Shown here piece by piece: positions 1-8,797 of a stretch of DNA of 45,104 nucleotides. Origin of the DNA: Bacteroidaceae bacterium (lineage in GTDB: Bacteria; Bacteroidota; Bacteroidia; Bacteroidales; Bacteroidaceae). The notes under the pieces were generated by a model, which was not told the origin of the DNA, ran no database searches, and was given only the letters and a program-made list of their open reading frames with translations. Made by a program: the position numbers and the translations under genes. Location of the stretch: assembly GCA_017427065.1 (NCBI GenBank), contig JAFRTL010000011.1, positions 1-45,104 on the forward strand, written 5' to 3'. Position 1 is the first letter of the stretch; the number at the start of each line of letters is the position of its first letter.

Positions 1-330
1 ATGTTCTGGAAAAACATCGTAGGATGCTTCACCATCATAACCAAAAGACATCTGCCTTTTATTGTCTGGATCCAGAACCACAAAAGACCATCCCATCATC
101 GTATCTTCAGGATGGATGTAAGACTTAAAATAGCTCATGGTGTGGCCGTCTGGTTCCTTCGCACCCCATAAATAATTGTAACTCTCCAGCGTATAACTTG
201 CAGTTTTTATTTGCTCCAGATTACCCTTTACCTGTTTCAGATAAGCGTTAGCATCTATCGGCCTTTCAGCACAGCCAATAAATGAGACGAGTACAGACAG
301 AAGCAAAAACTTTTTTTTTATCGTAACCAT
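1..330 (-). CDS. Putative lipoprotein, N-terminal part (runs off window)
   Basis: The frame is open from an ATG at 330 to the window edge, giving 110 codons with no stop, so the gene is cut at its 3' end. The N-terminus (MVTIKKKFLLLSVLVSFIGC) has a basic start, a hydrophobic stretch and a lipobox-like FIGC, which indicates a lipid-anchored envelope protein. The rest (for example LKQVKGNLEQIKTASYTLES and SYFKSYIHPEDTMMGW) resembles the N-terminal region found in Bacteroidetes envelope lipoproteins related to LolA-like or TlpA-like proteins, but no catalytic motif lies in the visible part. I do not assign a function. The upstream region 399-460 resembles the region upstream of the next minus-strand gene. 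Confidence 0.7.
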   Translation of the reverse strand, partial: MVTIKKKFLLLSVLVSFIGCAERPIDANAYLKQVKGNLEQIKTASYTLESYNYLWGAKEPDGHTMSYFKSYIHPEDTMMGWSFVVLDPDNKRQMSFGYDGEASYDVFPEH

Positions 331-398
331 AATATCTTAATTTTTATTGTTTATTTGTGAACAAAAAAACTCATTGCGCAAACGTATTATTTGTTTGC

Positions 399-460
399 TG
401 CAAATATAAGTACAAAAGTGGAGAAGTGGTGCATTTTCAGTTAAGCCCACGGTTCAATGG
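399..460 (-). promoter_or_regulatory. Upstream element shared by two genes, copy 1
   Basis: This 62-nt stretch upstream of the partial lipoprotein gene resembles 2275-2336 upstream of the TPR gene. The 32 nt at 429-460 match 2305-2336 at 27 of 32 positions, and the remaining 30 nt at about 21 of 30. Both copies hold a TATATTTG -7-like box on the minus strand (here 401-408). A shared promoter/operator or a remnant of an old duplication would both fit. Confidence 0.5.
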
Positions 461-463
461 ACC

Positions 464-2233
464 TCAAAGGGAAGCGATGAAGTCGTCCCAATCTGAAGGA
501 GCACCCTTGATGCCAAAGGCTTTGGCGTAGAGTGAACGACGAACGCCTGAGATATGCGCCTTGCTGTAGTCGGTCAGTGAGGCGATGTCGTTAGGAGAGA
601 CACCCATGCGACGCAGAAGGCTGATCTCAATCTCCAAGTCGCTCATTTCGCAAAGCTCCAGCAGACGTTTCATGAAATCGGGATAAAGGGTATCGAACGT
701 ATCGCGCAGCTGTTCGAAGTCTTTCTGCAACAACAGGTGCTTGCGATTTATCAGGTAGATGATGCGACGATAGATGTCTGTATGCTTCAGTTCGCTATCC
801 GCATTTTCACGCACCTTTATTTGTTTCATCTCCTTGGCTACCTGCTGATTGAGTTCCTGTTGCATCTCTTCTACATGCTGGCGAAGGGTACTGTTCTCAT
901 TGCCCGACTGCTGCAGCAGGTCTTCCAAATTTCGGATGTGCTCCATCTTCTCTGTAATAGAACGCTCTGCCAAACGTTTCTGTTCCTGCTGGTCGCTCTC
1001 CAGTTCTTGCAGCTTGGAGCACATGGCTTCACGTTTGCGCAGATAGTACATATAGGCGATAAGTGCCAGGAGTGCAAGAACGGCTATGATGCCAACCAAG
1101 AGGGCGATGGTCTGGCTCTTGCGTTCTCCTTTCTGAGCTAATGAGGCATTCTCCTTCAAGGCCTGCTGGTAGTTGTAGAGCGAGTTCATCTCTGCCATCA
1201 CAGCTACAACATCGCCGTCAAAGCTACGTGTCTTGAAGTCAGAATATCGAGACATGTAGTTCCCATATTCTTTGTAATCCTTGCGTCTATAGGCTATATC
1301 TGCCATGATTCGGCAGAGTTCGCTTTTCTCTTCGTAGTTGCCATAGGTCATCACTTCTGATAAGTAATGAGGCACTTTCTCATACTCATATTTATGCCAG
1401 AGTATCTGTGCGGCTATCAGGTTGGCCTTGCTACGATTTTCACTGTTAAGCTTGGCCAATACAGGCTGCAAGGTTTTCCAGGCATTATCATAGTCGTGCC
1501 TAATGAGCTGAAACTCGGCAATCTCCAAGGCAGCCACATTACGTAGAGTCAAGTCGCCCTGTGCTGTGGCTAGGTTTTCCGCACGACGGAAATAGTAATA
1601 CACACTGTCGTACGCCTGTCGCTGACGAAATATGAGGCCAATGTCACGCAACGTATAAACCATACCAGAGACATCATGCTGCAAGCTGTCGCATAGAAAT
1701 GCCTGACGATAAGTGAACAAAGCATTGTCATAGAGTTCCTGCTTAGTGAGCAGGGAAGCAATCTCACGATAGAGGTCACTTTTCAAAGAGAGGTCATCAG
1801 ACTCAGCGACAAAATCCAAGGCTTTCTGGAAGTTATCCAATGCCCAAGAATAAACTTTCAGGTCGCGATAGGTGCATCCCATGCAATAATAGGCCTCAGA
1901 CAAGAGGGTGGGGTCTCCCTGCTGCTCATAATAATCCAGCACTGAGCGCATCATGGCGCTGGATGAGTGACGAATCTTCTGCTTTTCCTGCACTTTCACA
2001 GTGAGTAGCTTGTAATACATCTGCACAGGTTCTGATGCGTGAGCCATTTCTATCCCAATGCTGTCTATCATCTGCATGGCGTGGTCGGCATCCACCTCTG
2101 TCATTTGGTCTATCTTCTCTAATACGGGGGGATAATTCATGTGTTGATGAACGCCATGCAAACTTACTTCCTGTTTGCAAGAAAACAGGAAGAACAACAG
2201 GAGCCAGTATGTCAGATAAAAGCTTTTTCTCAT
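464..2233 (-). CDS. Membrane-anchored TPR regulator-like lipoprotein
   Basis: A 589-residue protein. It begins with a lipoprotein-type signal (LLLFFLFSC, Cys19), followed by about 300 residues of TPR-like helical repeats (for example YYCMGCTYRDLKVYSWALDN and TYRQAFLCDSLQHDVSGM). One transmembrane helix lies at about residues 376-398, then a charged coiled coil at about 400-475. The last 100 residues (EIEISLLRRMGVSPNDIASL, followed by a YSKAHISGVRRSLYAK segment) look like a helix-turn-helix region. This TPR-TM-coiled coil-HTH layout is a recurrent Bacteroidetes family often found beside SusC/SusD systems. DNA binding by a membrane-tethered C-terminus is an inference. It lies divergent to the SusC gene, so it may sense or control that system. 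Alternative: a purely structural TPR protein. Confidence 0.75.
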   Translation of the reverse strand: MRKSFYLTYWLLLFFLFSCKQEVSLHGVHQHMNYPPVLEKIDQMTEVDADHAMQMIDSIGIEMAHASEPVQMYYKLLTVKVQEKQKIRHSSSAMMRSVLDYYEQQGDPTLLSEAYYCMGCTYRDLKVYSWALDNFQKALDFVAESDDLSLKSDLYREIASLLTKQELYDNALFTYRQAFLCDSLQHDVSGMVYTLRDIGLIFRQRQAYDSVYYYFRRAENLATAQGDLTLRNVAALEIAEFQLIRHDYDNAWKTLQPVLAKLNSENRSKANLIAAQILWHKYEYEKVPHYLSEVMTYGNYEEKSELCRIMADIAYRRKDYKEYGNYMSRYSDFKTRSFDGDVVAVMAEMNSLYNYQQALKENASLAQKGERKSQTIALLVGIIAVLALLALIAYMYYLRKREAMCSKLQELESDQQEQKRLAERSITEKMEHIRNLEDLLQQSGNENSTLRQHVEEMQQELNQQVAKEMKQIKVRENADSELKHTDIYRRIIYLINRKHLLLQKDFEQLRDTFDTLYPDFMKRLLELCEMSDLEIEISLLRRMGVSPNDIASLTDYSKAHISGVRRSLYAKAFGIKGAPSDWDDFIASL

Positions 2234-2274
2234 AGTGCTTTAGATAAACTAAACAAAGTTAGAAATTAGTTTAG

Positions 2275-2336
2275 TGCAAATATATGACCAAAATATGAAA
2301 AATGGTGCACTTTTAGTTAAGTCCACAGTTCAGTGG
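2275..2336 (-). promoter_or_regulatory. Upstream element shared by two genes, copy 2
   Basis: Upstream of the TPR gene start at 2233. It contains TATATTTG on the minus strand (2277-2284), matching TAnnTTTG, and the 32-nt block 2305-2336 shared with 429-460. A second -7-like box, TAACTTTG, lies at 2254-2261. I see no convincing -33 box at the usual spacing for either. Confidence 0.45.
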
Positions 2337-2548
2337 TGGCAAAATAGACCTTCCTGATAAGATAACGGCAAGGGGACTCATACCTCCTTTTCGCTGAAAA
2401 AGTGCTATCCACAGAGCCTCATAAGGCGAGTGGGGGGTTACTATTTCAAAAAATAGAGGCGTTGAAAATCAAGGAGTTATTTTCGGAATGACTTACTAAA
2501 TCGCCTTGGAGCGTGTTACTATACCAATGCCACCTGCTCTTTTCATCC

Positions 2549-2742
2549 TACTTTTGCAACAGGCAATAAATGTGTGAGAATACATTTAGGATTGTTAGTG
2601 TTTAAGTAGGCTTATTTTCAATTCGTGCAACACTTGAGAAACTGATGCAGCGGGGACTCGGGTGTTGCCGAAAAGAAAGTAAGGAAACTGGGATAACAAC
2701 AAAAGCGGACATCTATTACATTAATCTTTTATAATATAAAGT
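2549..2742 (+). promoter_or_regulatory. Candidate SusC promoter and long leader
   Basis: TACTTTTG at 2549-2556 fits the Bacteroidetes -7 box TAnnTTTG, without a clear -33 TTTG. If used, it gives a leader of about 180 nt. The leader holds an inverted repeat GCAACAC (2627-2633) / GTGTTGC (2662-2668) around a 28-nt loop, so it may fold. The stretch 2337-2548 shows no coding gene; it contains a small palindrome (CTATTT/AAATAG near 2450) and nothing else I can name. Confidence 0.4.
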
Positions 2743-5700
2743 ATGAGAAACAATCTTTTGACGAAACGTTTGAGACTCTGTGCGCTGCCTCTGTTCCTGG
2801 CTGTCGGTATGCCTATGGGAACTATGGCTGGTGTGACAGAGACAACTGGAGTGCAAGGCATCCAGCAGAACGGTCGAAACGTGACCGTGACGGTGATGGA
2901 TGCACTTGGTGAAGTGATTGGAGCCAACGTGCAGGTGAAGGGCACTACCATAGGTGCGGTGACCAACATGGACGGTGTGGCTGTGGTGCAGGGTGTGCCT
3001 AACGGTGCTACGCTGGTGATCTCTTTCGTGGGCTATGTGTCACAGGAGATCGTGCTGCAAGACGGACAGACCTCGCTGGAGGTGACGCTGCGTGAGGACA
3101 GCGAGATGCTGGACGAGGTGGTGGTAGTGGGCTACGGTACTACGAAGCGTAAGAACTTCACGGGTTCGGTATCTACCATGAATGTGGCAGATGGGGCTGT
3201 GGCCAACATGGCGCCTGTGAACTCTGCAGACATGCTGCGTGGCTTGGTTCCTGGCCTGACAATGACACAGGAAAGCGTGGCTGGTACGGCTTCAAGCATC
3301 CAGATTCGTGGTCAGAAGTCTGTGAATGGTGGTTCGGACCCTCTGATAGTGGTGAACGGTGTGATCTACAAGGGTACCATCAACGATATTGATCCTAACA
3401 TCGTGGAGAGCATGAGCGTGCTGAAGGATGCCACCTCTCTGGCTGCCTATGGTTCGCAGGCTGCCAACGGTGTGATTATGATCACTACCAAGAAGGGTGC
3501 GCAGGGCAAGCCTATGATCAACTTCCGCAGCTCTGTATCGCTCTCACAGGCTGCCTACAAGCCTCAGGTGCGCGACGGTAAGGGATTCATCGAGCTGATC
3601 AACGCCCGCCAGGGTCTGCCAGAGGGCAGCACCAACTGGATGACCTATCTGGAGAAGGAGAACTACGAGAAGGGTGAGGAGACCGACTGGGTGGACTATG
3701 TGACACATACGGGTGTGAACCAGAACTACTCGCTGAGTATCTCTGGTGCCAACGAGTACATGGACTATATGTTTGGTGCCTCTCTTTCTAACAACGACAA
3801 CTTCATTCGTGGCAACGTTTTCAAGCGCAACACAGTGAACGGACGCATAAACACAAAGGTAAACAAATATATCAAGGTGGGCATGAACTTCAACTATGCC
3901 AACATGTCGCAAGACGGTCTGCGTCCATCTACCAACCGCTACTTCTCTCCTTGGGGTGAGCCTTATCTGGCAGATGGTAAGACCTATCGACGCTTTATCA
4001 CTGAGCACACGGCTGACGATGTGAACCCTATGTGGAACGTGGTAGGTGGTGTGGATCGCCAGAACAGAAACAACAATCTGTCGCTGGGTGGCGAGATCGA
4101 GATCCTGATTCCTGGCATCGAGGGTCTGAGCTATAAGCTGACTGGCAACTATAACATCCGCCAGACACTGAACCGCGAGTTCAGACACGAGCAGTACTAT
4201 GTGGCCATAGGTGACGGACAGGAATATACGACGGATGTATTCGACAGACACTTGAACCAGGCTCAAGGCTGGATAGAGAACAGCAAGACAAAGTCTTATG
4301 TGATGGACCACATCCTGACATATACCCGTGAATTCGGCGATCACTTCGTGAGTGCAACGGCTGTATATACCCGCGACTCTGACAAGTTGGACGGCAGCCG
4401 TGTAGATGGTATCGACTTCTCTGGTCTGGGAAACACTACGTTGGGCTTCTACGGACTGGGCAATGCGGCTACGCACAACATCACAGATATTACCTATCGT
4501 CTGCATAACAACATAGGTTATCTGGGACGTGTGAACTACTCTTACAAGGATACTTACCACTTCAACGCCTCTGTGCGTCGTGACGGTTCTTCTGTATTCG
4601 GTTCGGACAAGAAATGGGGTACCTTCCCTGCAGTAGGTGTGGCTTGGACCATCTCTAACGAGGGCTTCTTCCAGGATGCACTGCCTTGGGCCACCAATAC
4701 TAAGCTGAAGGCTTCTTGGGGTAAGAACGGTAACCAGTCACTGATGCCTTACCAGACGCTGTCGCAGATGGCTATGGGAAAGAGCGGTGGCTACACAGCC
4801 TACTTTGGCGGACAGCCTCTCTTCGCTCAGGCACTGACTACGCTGGGTAACCCGAACCTGGGTTGGGAGACTACCACTTCTTGGAACTTCGGTATCGAGA
4901 CCGACTTGCTGAAGGGTGGACGCATCCACTTCGAGCTGGATACTTACTTTGCCAATACGACAGACCAGATCTTCAACAGTACCATCCCTGTGATGGGTGC
5001 AGGTCTGAGCCATCAATACGCTACGATGGGTAAGGTGAAGAACTGGGGTATCGAGGCTGTGCTCTCTACGATGAACGTCCGCAAGAAGGATTTCACCTGG
5101 ACTACCAACTTCCAGTTCAACCTGAACCGCTCTATCCTGAAGGAACTCGATGGCTCGGGTAAGGACAACATAGAAGACCAACTTTTCCTAAACAAGTCGC
5201 TGGGTGCAATTTACGGCTATGATTTCGACCGTGTAGTACAGGTAGAAGATGCCCAGTATATGGAGGCCAACGGTGCCAAGCCTGGCGACCCAATGTATGT
5301 GGACCATGATGGTGACGGTGTGATCACTCCTGCCGATCGTGTGATCTTGGGTTACAACAAGCCAAGTTTCCAGCTGAACATGGGCAACACCATCACGTGG
5401 AAGAACTTCTCACTCTACTTCCTCTTCGCAGGTACCTTCAGTGGTGGCAAGTATGGTATTGCTCCTAACAGCTTCGCCTTTGCTACCAACATGGAGAGTA
5501 TGGCATATATCAATGCGGAAGATCACCCATTCTGGACAGAACAAAACCGCGACACGAAGCACGTGGGTGCCACTGCCGATGTGTCTAAGTTCACAGGTGT
5601 GCAGAAGTATGGTTTCATTCGCCTGCAGGACGTGAACCTCGCTTACAACCTGAAGGGTGCCTGGATGAACAAGATAGGTCTGAGCAGTGCGCAGGTCTAT

Positions 5701-5823
5701 GTATCAGGTCAGAACCTGTTCTTCATAGCTCCAGATTGGGAGTTCAGCGATCCTGAGATCCGTAACAGTCGTGCCACCCAGTTGTCTCGCACAGTTACCT
5801 TTGGTTTAAATGTTAGATTCTAA
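2743..5823 (+). CDS. SusC/RagA-family TonB-linked outer-membrane transporter
   Basis: A 1026-residue TonB-dependent receptor that would import an oligosaccharide or other ligand across the outer membrane. A signal peptide (about 1-30) precedes a carboxypeptidase-regulatory-like domain (about 45-120, including VTNMDGVAVVQGVPNGATLV). Then comes the SusC signature DEVVVVGYGTTKR (near 125-140), the plug (IQIRGQKSVNGGSDPLIVVN; LKDATSLAAYGSQAANGVIM) and a long beta-barrel ending in an aromatic residue (LNVRF), as outer-membrane barrels do. It is on the short side but within the family range. It is followed after 18 nt by the SusD partner, so the two are surely co-transcribed. The substrate cannot be read from the sequence. 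Confidence 0.95.
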   Translation: MRNNLLTKRLRLCALPLFLAVGMPMGTMAGVTETTGVQGIQQNGRNVTVTVMDALGEVIGANVQVKGTTIGAVTNMDGVAVVQGVPNGATLVISFVGYVSQEIVLQDGQTSLEVTLREDSEMLDEVVVVGYGTTKRKNFTGSVSTMNVADGAVANMAPVNSADMLRGLVPGLTMTQESVAGTASSIQIRGQKSVNGGSDPLIVVNGVIYKGTINDIDPNIVESMSVLKDATSLAAYGSQAANGVIMITTKKGAQGKPMINFRSSVSLSQAAYKPQVRDGKGFIELINARQGLPEGSTNWMTYLEKENYEKGEETDWVDYVTHTGVNQNYSLSISGANEYMDYMFGASLSNNDNFIRGNVFKRNTVNGRINTKVNKYIKVGMNFNYANMSQDGLRPSTNRYFSPWGEPYLADGKTYRRFITEHTADDVNPMWNVVGGVDRQNRNNNLSLGGEIEILIPGIEGLSYKLTGNYNIRQTLNREFRHEQYYVAIGDGQEYTTDVFDRHLNQAQGWIENSKTKSYVMDHILTYTREFGDHFVSATAVYTRDSDKLDGSRVDGIDFSGLGNTTLGFYGLGNAATHNITDITYRLHNNIGYLGRVNYSYKDTYHFNASVRRDGSSVFGSDKKWGTFPAVGVAWTISNEGFFQDALPWATNTKLKASWGKNGNQSLMPYQTLSQMAMGKSGGYTAYFGGQPLFAQALTTLGNPNLGWETTTSWNFGIETDLLKGGRIHFELDTYFANTTDQIFNSTIPVMGAGLSHQYATMGKVKNWGIEAVLSTMNVRKKDFTWTTNFQFNLNRSILKELDGSGKDNIEDQLFLNKSLGAIYGYDFDRVVQVEDAQYMEANGAKPGDPMYVDHDGDGVITPADRVILGYNKPSFQLNMGNTITWKNFSLYFLFAGTFSGGKYGIAPNSFAFATNMESMAYINAEDHPFWTEQNRDTKHVGATADVSKFTGVQKYGFIRLQDVNLAYNLKGAWMNKIGLSSAQVYVSGQNLFFIAPDWEFSDPEIRNSRATQLSRTVTFGLNVRF

Positions 5824-5841
5824 TAAAAAGACACTATAAAT

Positions 5842-7650
5842 ATGAAAGCATATAATTATCTTTTGGCAGGTTTGATGGCTGCATGTGCCCTTACTTCCTG
5901 CAACGACGATGAATTCTTGGAGGAACAGCCAAGAACCATCTACACCGTGGACACTGCTTTTGAGAAGAGTAGCCAGGTGGATGCTGCCATAGCTCGTGCC
6001 TACATTGGCTTCAACTACATGTTTGGTTTCCACAATATGTATGTGGAAGGTGCTGCAGCCAGCAACCTGCTTGCAGGTAATGGCGCCGATGTGATAGGTG
6101 GCGGACAGGCTTACCCACACATGGCAGCTGGCCAGTTCTCTAACTTTATGAGCCTGAACTCTAATACAGGCGATTTCAATACGCTGTGGAACGAACTCTA
6201 TCAGTTGGCAGCAGAGGCTAACCTGGTGCTCTATGGTGCTGAATTGGTGAACTGGAACAATGAGGCAGAAAAGGCCTATGCCATCGCCCAGGCTCGCTTC
6301 TTCCGCGGTTGGGCTTACCTGCGTCTGGGTGAATGCTTTGGTGGTGTGCCTATCGTAGAGGAGTTCAGCGAGCAGCTGAAATTCGACTATGGTCGCAACA
6401 CCCGTCAGGAGGTTTATCAGTTTGCCATCGACGACCTGAAGGCAGCTGCCGCTGGTCTTCCAGAATATCCACGTCAGGCGGGCCGTGCGGCTCAGGGCGT
6501 AGCCAACCATTTTTTGGCAGAGGCTTATCTGGCTCAGGGTGTAGAGACTGGTAATAACGGACTCTATAACGATGCTATCGCAGCTGCACAGAAAGTGATC
6601 GCTGCCCATCCGCTGATGACTCAGCGCTTTGGCGTGCGCGCCAATCCGATGGATACAGGCACAAGCGGTTTCTTGGGTGTGCCTAACTACAAAGAAGACG
6701 GCAACGTGTATTATGATCTCTTCCAAATGGGCAACTATGACTATGATGAGGGTAACACGGAGAGCCTGATGGCTGTACAGGCACCTACCTACAACCAGTG
6801 GGTGGCTGATGGCGGTAATGTGTATATGTATGGTGTCACTGTAGGTGCTCCTTATCGTGACTTCGTATGGAATGCTACGGAGACTCAGCCAGACTCTGCT
6901 GGTCCTTGGCACGACAATCCAAACATCGACATGAACCAGTTCGTGGGTGGTAACCAAGGTGCTTACCTGGGTGGTACCTCTTGGGGTCTGATAGGTTCTA
7001 CCGACTACTCTGATGAGGTGGTTTGGGAAGGCCAGTTCAGCGACGATATCCGCAACTCACAGATCGTGCGTTGTGACCCTGTGGTGATGGAGCGCACTTC
7101 CAAACACTATGGTGAAATCTGTAAGAAAGAGTGGCTGCTTTTCCCATCTGCCCTGATGCGTGTATCTTGCAAGATCGCTATGCAGGACGGTTGGGGCTGG
7201 GACTCTCACCACGCTTTCGCAGGTGTGCAGACCTTCTGCTACCAGTATGGACGCGACATGTATGTGGCTCGTTCTGCTGAGACCTATCTGTTACTGGCAG
7301 AGGCTTATCTGCGTGCAGGCGACCAAGCTAATGCTACGGCTGCCCTGAACACAGTGCGTCAGCGTGCACAGGCATCCTATATGTATAGCAGCATCACGAT
7401 GCGCGACATTCTGGATGAGCGTGCACGTGAGCTGGCATTCGAGGAGCATCGTTGGCCTACCTTGCTGCGCCTGGACAAGACAGGTGGTCAGAACCCTGAC
7501 ATGAAGTATCAGTTGGAAAACTACACCATGTTCACCAATGATCTGGCACAGGATGGCATCGTGCCACAGTGGACTTTGTTCCCAATTCCTCTGACTGTGA
7601 TCAACCTGAACAAGGAGGCTCAGTTGGAGCAGAATCCAGGATGGAATTGA
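5842..7650 (+). CDS. SusD/RagB-family surface glycan-binding lipoprotein
   Basis: A 602-residue partner of the upstream SusC; SusD proteins form the lid over the SusC barrel and bind the ligand. The lipobox is ACALTSC (Cys20), followed by acidic residues (NDDEF), the pattern linked to surface export of Bacteroidetes lipoproteins. SusD hallmarks are the helical FFRGWAYLRLGECFGGVPIV segment (about 153-172), YLLLAEAYLRAG (TPR-like, about 477-488) and the C-terminal LDERARELAFEEHRWPTLLR block, ending near LFPIPLTVINLN. The gene starts 18 nt after the SusC stop. Ligand unknown. Confidence 0.95.
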   Translation: MKAYNYLLAGLMAACALTSCNDDEFLEEQPRTIYTVDTAFEKSSQVDAAIARAYIGFNYMFGFHNMYVEGAAASNLLAGNGADVIGGGQAYPHMAAGQFSNFMSLNSNTGDFNTLWNELYQLAAEANLVLYGAELVNWNNEAEKAYAIAQARFFRGWAYLRLGECFGGVPIVEEFSEQLKFDYGRNTRQEVYQFAIDDLKAAAAGLPEYPRQAGRAAQGVANHFLAEAYLAQGVETGNNGLYNDAIAAAQKVIAAHPLMTQRFGVRANPMDTGTSGFLGVPNYKEDGNVYYDLFQMGNYDYDEGNTESLMAVQAPTYNQWVADGGNVYMYGVTVGAPYRDFVWNATETQPDSAGPWHDNPNIDMNQFVGGNQGAYLGGTSWGLIGSTDYSDEVVWEGQFSDDIRNSQIVRCDPVVMERTSKHYGEICKKEWLLFPSALMRVSCKIAMQDGWGWDSHHAFAGVQTFCYQYGRDMYVARSAETYLLLAEAYLRAGDQANATAALNTVRQRAQASYMYSSITMRDILDERARELAFEEHRWPTLLRLDKTGGQNPDMKYQLENYTMFTNDLAQDGIVPQWTLFPIPLTVINLNKEAQLEQNPGWN

Positions 7651-7673
7651 AAAATAAGTTAATGTGAGCTTAT

Positions 7674-7723
7674 GCGGATTATGCAGATTTTACGAGTCAC
7701 TTCGTAGAATCCGTATAGTCCGC
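7674..7723 (+). repeat. 22-bp imperfect hairpin downstream of SusD
   Basis: Arms 7674-7695 and 7702-7723 are complementary at 18 of 22 positions, and three of the four differences are G-U compatible in RNA. The loop is 6 nt (7696-7701), and a short TTTATCTTT run follows. It could end or attenuate the SusCD transcript, or be a copy of an intergenic repeat. The gap 7651-7820 holds nothing else clear. Confidence 0.55.
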
Positions 7724-7820
7724 TTTATCTTTAACAAGTTCTTTTTAAACCACATTGTTTCATTATTTGTCGTATTTTTTTAGTAACTTGCAACCAATTT
7801 GAAATAAACATTTAAGCATT

Positions 7821-8735
7821 ATGAGAAAAGATAGAAGAAACACCCTGAAAATAATGGGCTTGGGAACAGCGGGCATCGCCTTTTCCTCCTTTGTGAAAGC
7901 AGCTGACGTGCTGGACGAAGCGACGATGAATCTGCTTCGCGTAAGGCAGACACCTCAGGGGATGCCACAACCTACCTACAGCGAGCCTGTGGTGTATGAA
8001 GGTCCGGATGTGATTATCCGCCGCATAGACGAACACACCTGGGAGGGCAACGGCCACCTGATGGCGAACGAGACCATCTACATCATAGAGGGCAACGAGC
8101 GCACCATCCTGCTGGATGCAGGCACTAAGATAGACGGCCTACGCAAGATAGTGGAGGGCATCACCTCGAAGCCTATCACGCTGATAGCTACACACGTGCA
8201 TCCTGACCATACGGGCAGCGCTATTCATGACTTCGCAGAGATCTGGATCAACGCGGGCGATGAGGTGAACGTGCCTCAGTTCATGGCCGACTATAAGGGC
8301 AAGGTGAACTATCTGGCAGACGGACAGGTGTTCGACTTGGGTGGTCGCCACATCGAGGTGATCTTCACCCCTGGACATACGCCTGGCAGCGCTACCTTCT
8401 TCGAGATGGAGGACCGAAAGTGGGGCTATAGCGGCGATGCTTTCGGATCGGGCAACCTGCTGCTGACGACCAACTTCTCTACATTGCTGGCGACGACCAC
8501 TCGCATAGAGAGCTACATGAAGCGTCATGGTATAGAGAAGATGTATCCTGGTCACTACATGGGCCTCAATCCTGAGACGCTGCAACGCATCAGCGACCTG
8601 AAGAAGATGTCGGAGGAGATGATTGCTGGCACACGCAAGGGTGAGAGCGCAGGACAGGCGATGATGGGTCTGAATGGCCGTATCCGCGACTTTGGAGTGA
8701 ATATCAGCTATCGCGATCCGGAAGGGCTTAAATAA
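7821..8735 (+). CDS. Tat-exported metallo-beta-lactamase-fold hydrolase
   Basis: A 304-residue protein with a twin-arginine-type N-terminus (DRRNTLKIMGLGTAG), so it is probably exported folded with its metals. The metal-binding motif HVHPDH is complete (H125, H127, D129, H130), followed by H186 in TPGHTPG, D206 in YSGDAFG and H245 in YPGHYMG. This is the full ligand set of a dinuclear-metal MBL hydrolase of the glyoxalase-II/lactonase-like branch. The substrate is unknown. Its position between SusCD and a carboxylesterase suggests it hydrolyses an ester, lactone or related bond in the compound taken up, which is inference from context only. Confidence 0.88.
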   Translation: MRKDRRNTLKIMGLGTAGIAFSSFVKAADVLDEATMNLLRVRQTPQGMPQPTYSEPVVYEGPDVIIRRIDEHTWEGNGHLMANETIYIIEGNERTILLDAGTKIDGLRKIVEGITSKPITLIATHVHPDHTGSAIHDFAEIWINAGDEVNVPQFMADYKGKVNYLADGQVFDLGGRHIEVIFTPGHTPGSATFFEMEDRKWGYSGDAFGSGNLLLTTNFSTLLATTTRIESYMKRHGIEKMYPGHYMGLNPETLQRISDLKKMSEEMIAGTRKGESAGQAMMGLNGRIRDFGVNISYRDPEGLK

Positions 8736-8736
8736 G

Positions 8737-8792
8737 GTTTAGAGTTTAGGGTATAGAGTTAAGAGTTTAGAGTTTAGAGTTTAGAGTTTAGA
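8737..8792 (+). repeat. Heptanucleotide tandem array (GTTTAGA, 8 units)
   Basis: Eight contiguous 7-nt units fill the 62-nt gap between the MBL and esterase genes. Five are exactly GTTTAGA and three differ by one base (GTTTAGG, GTATAGA, GTTAAGA). The array stops 5 nt before the esterase ATG at 8798, so it occupies the ribosome-binding region; copy-number slippage would change the intergenic distance. Confidence 0.85.
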
Positions 8793-8797
8793 GTTTT

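Noticed and set aside
3544-4560. Long open frame antisense to SusC (338 codons)
   Set aside because: It lies wholly inside a well-supported SusC gene, has no family motif, and is rich in His, Val, Arg and Thr, as expected of the reverse strand of a G+C-biased gene.
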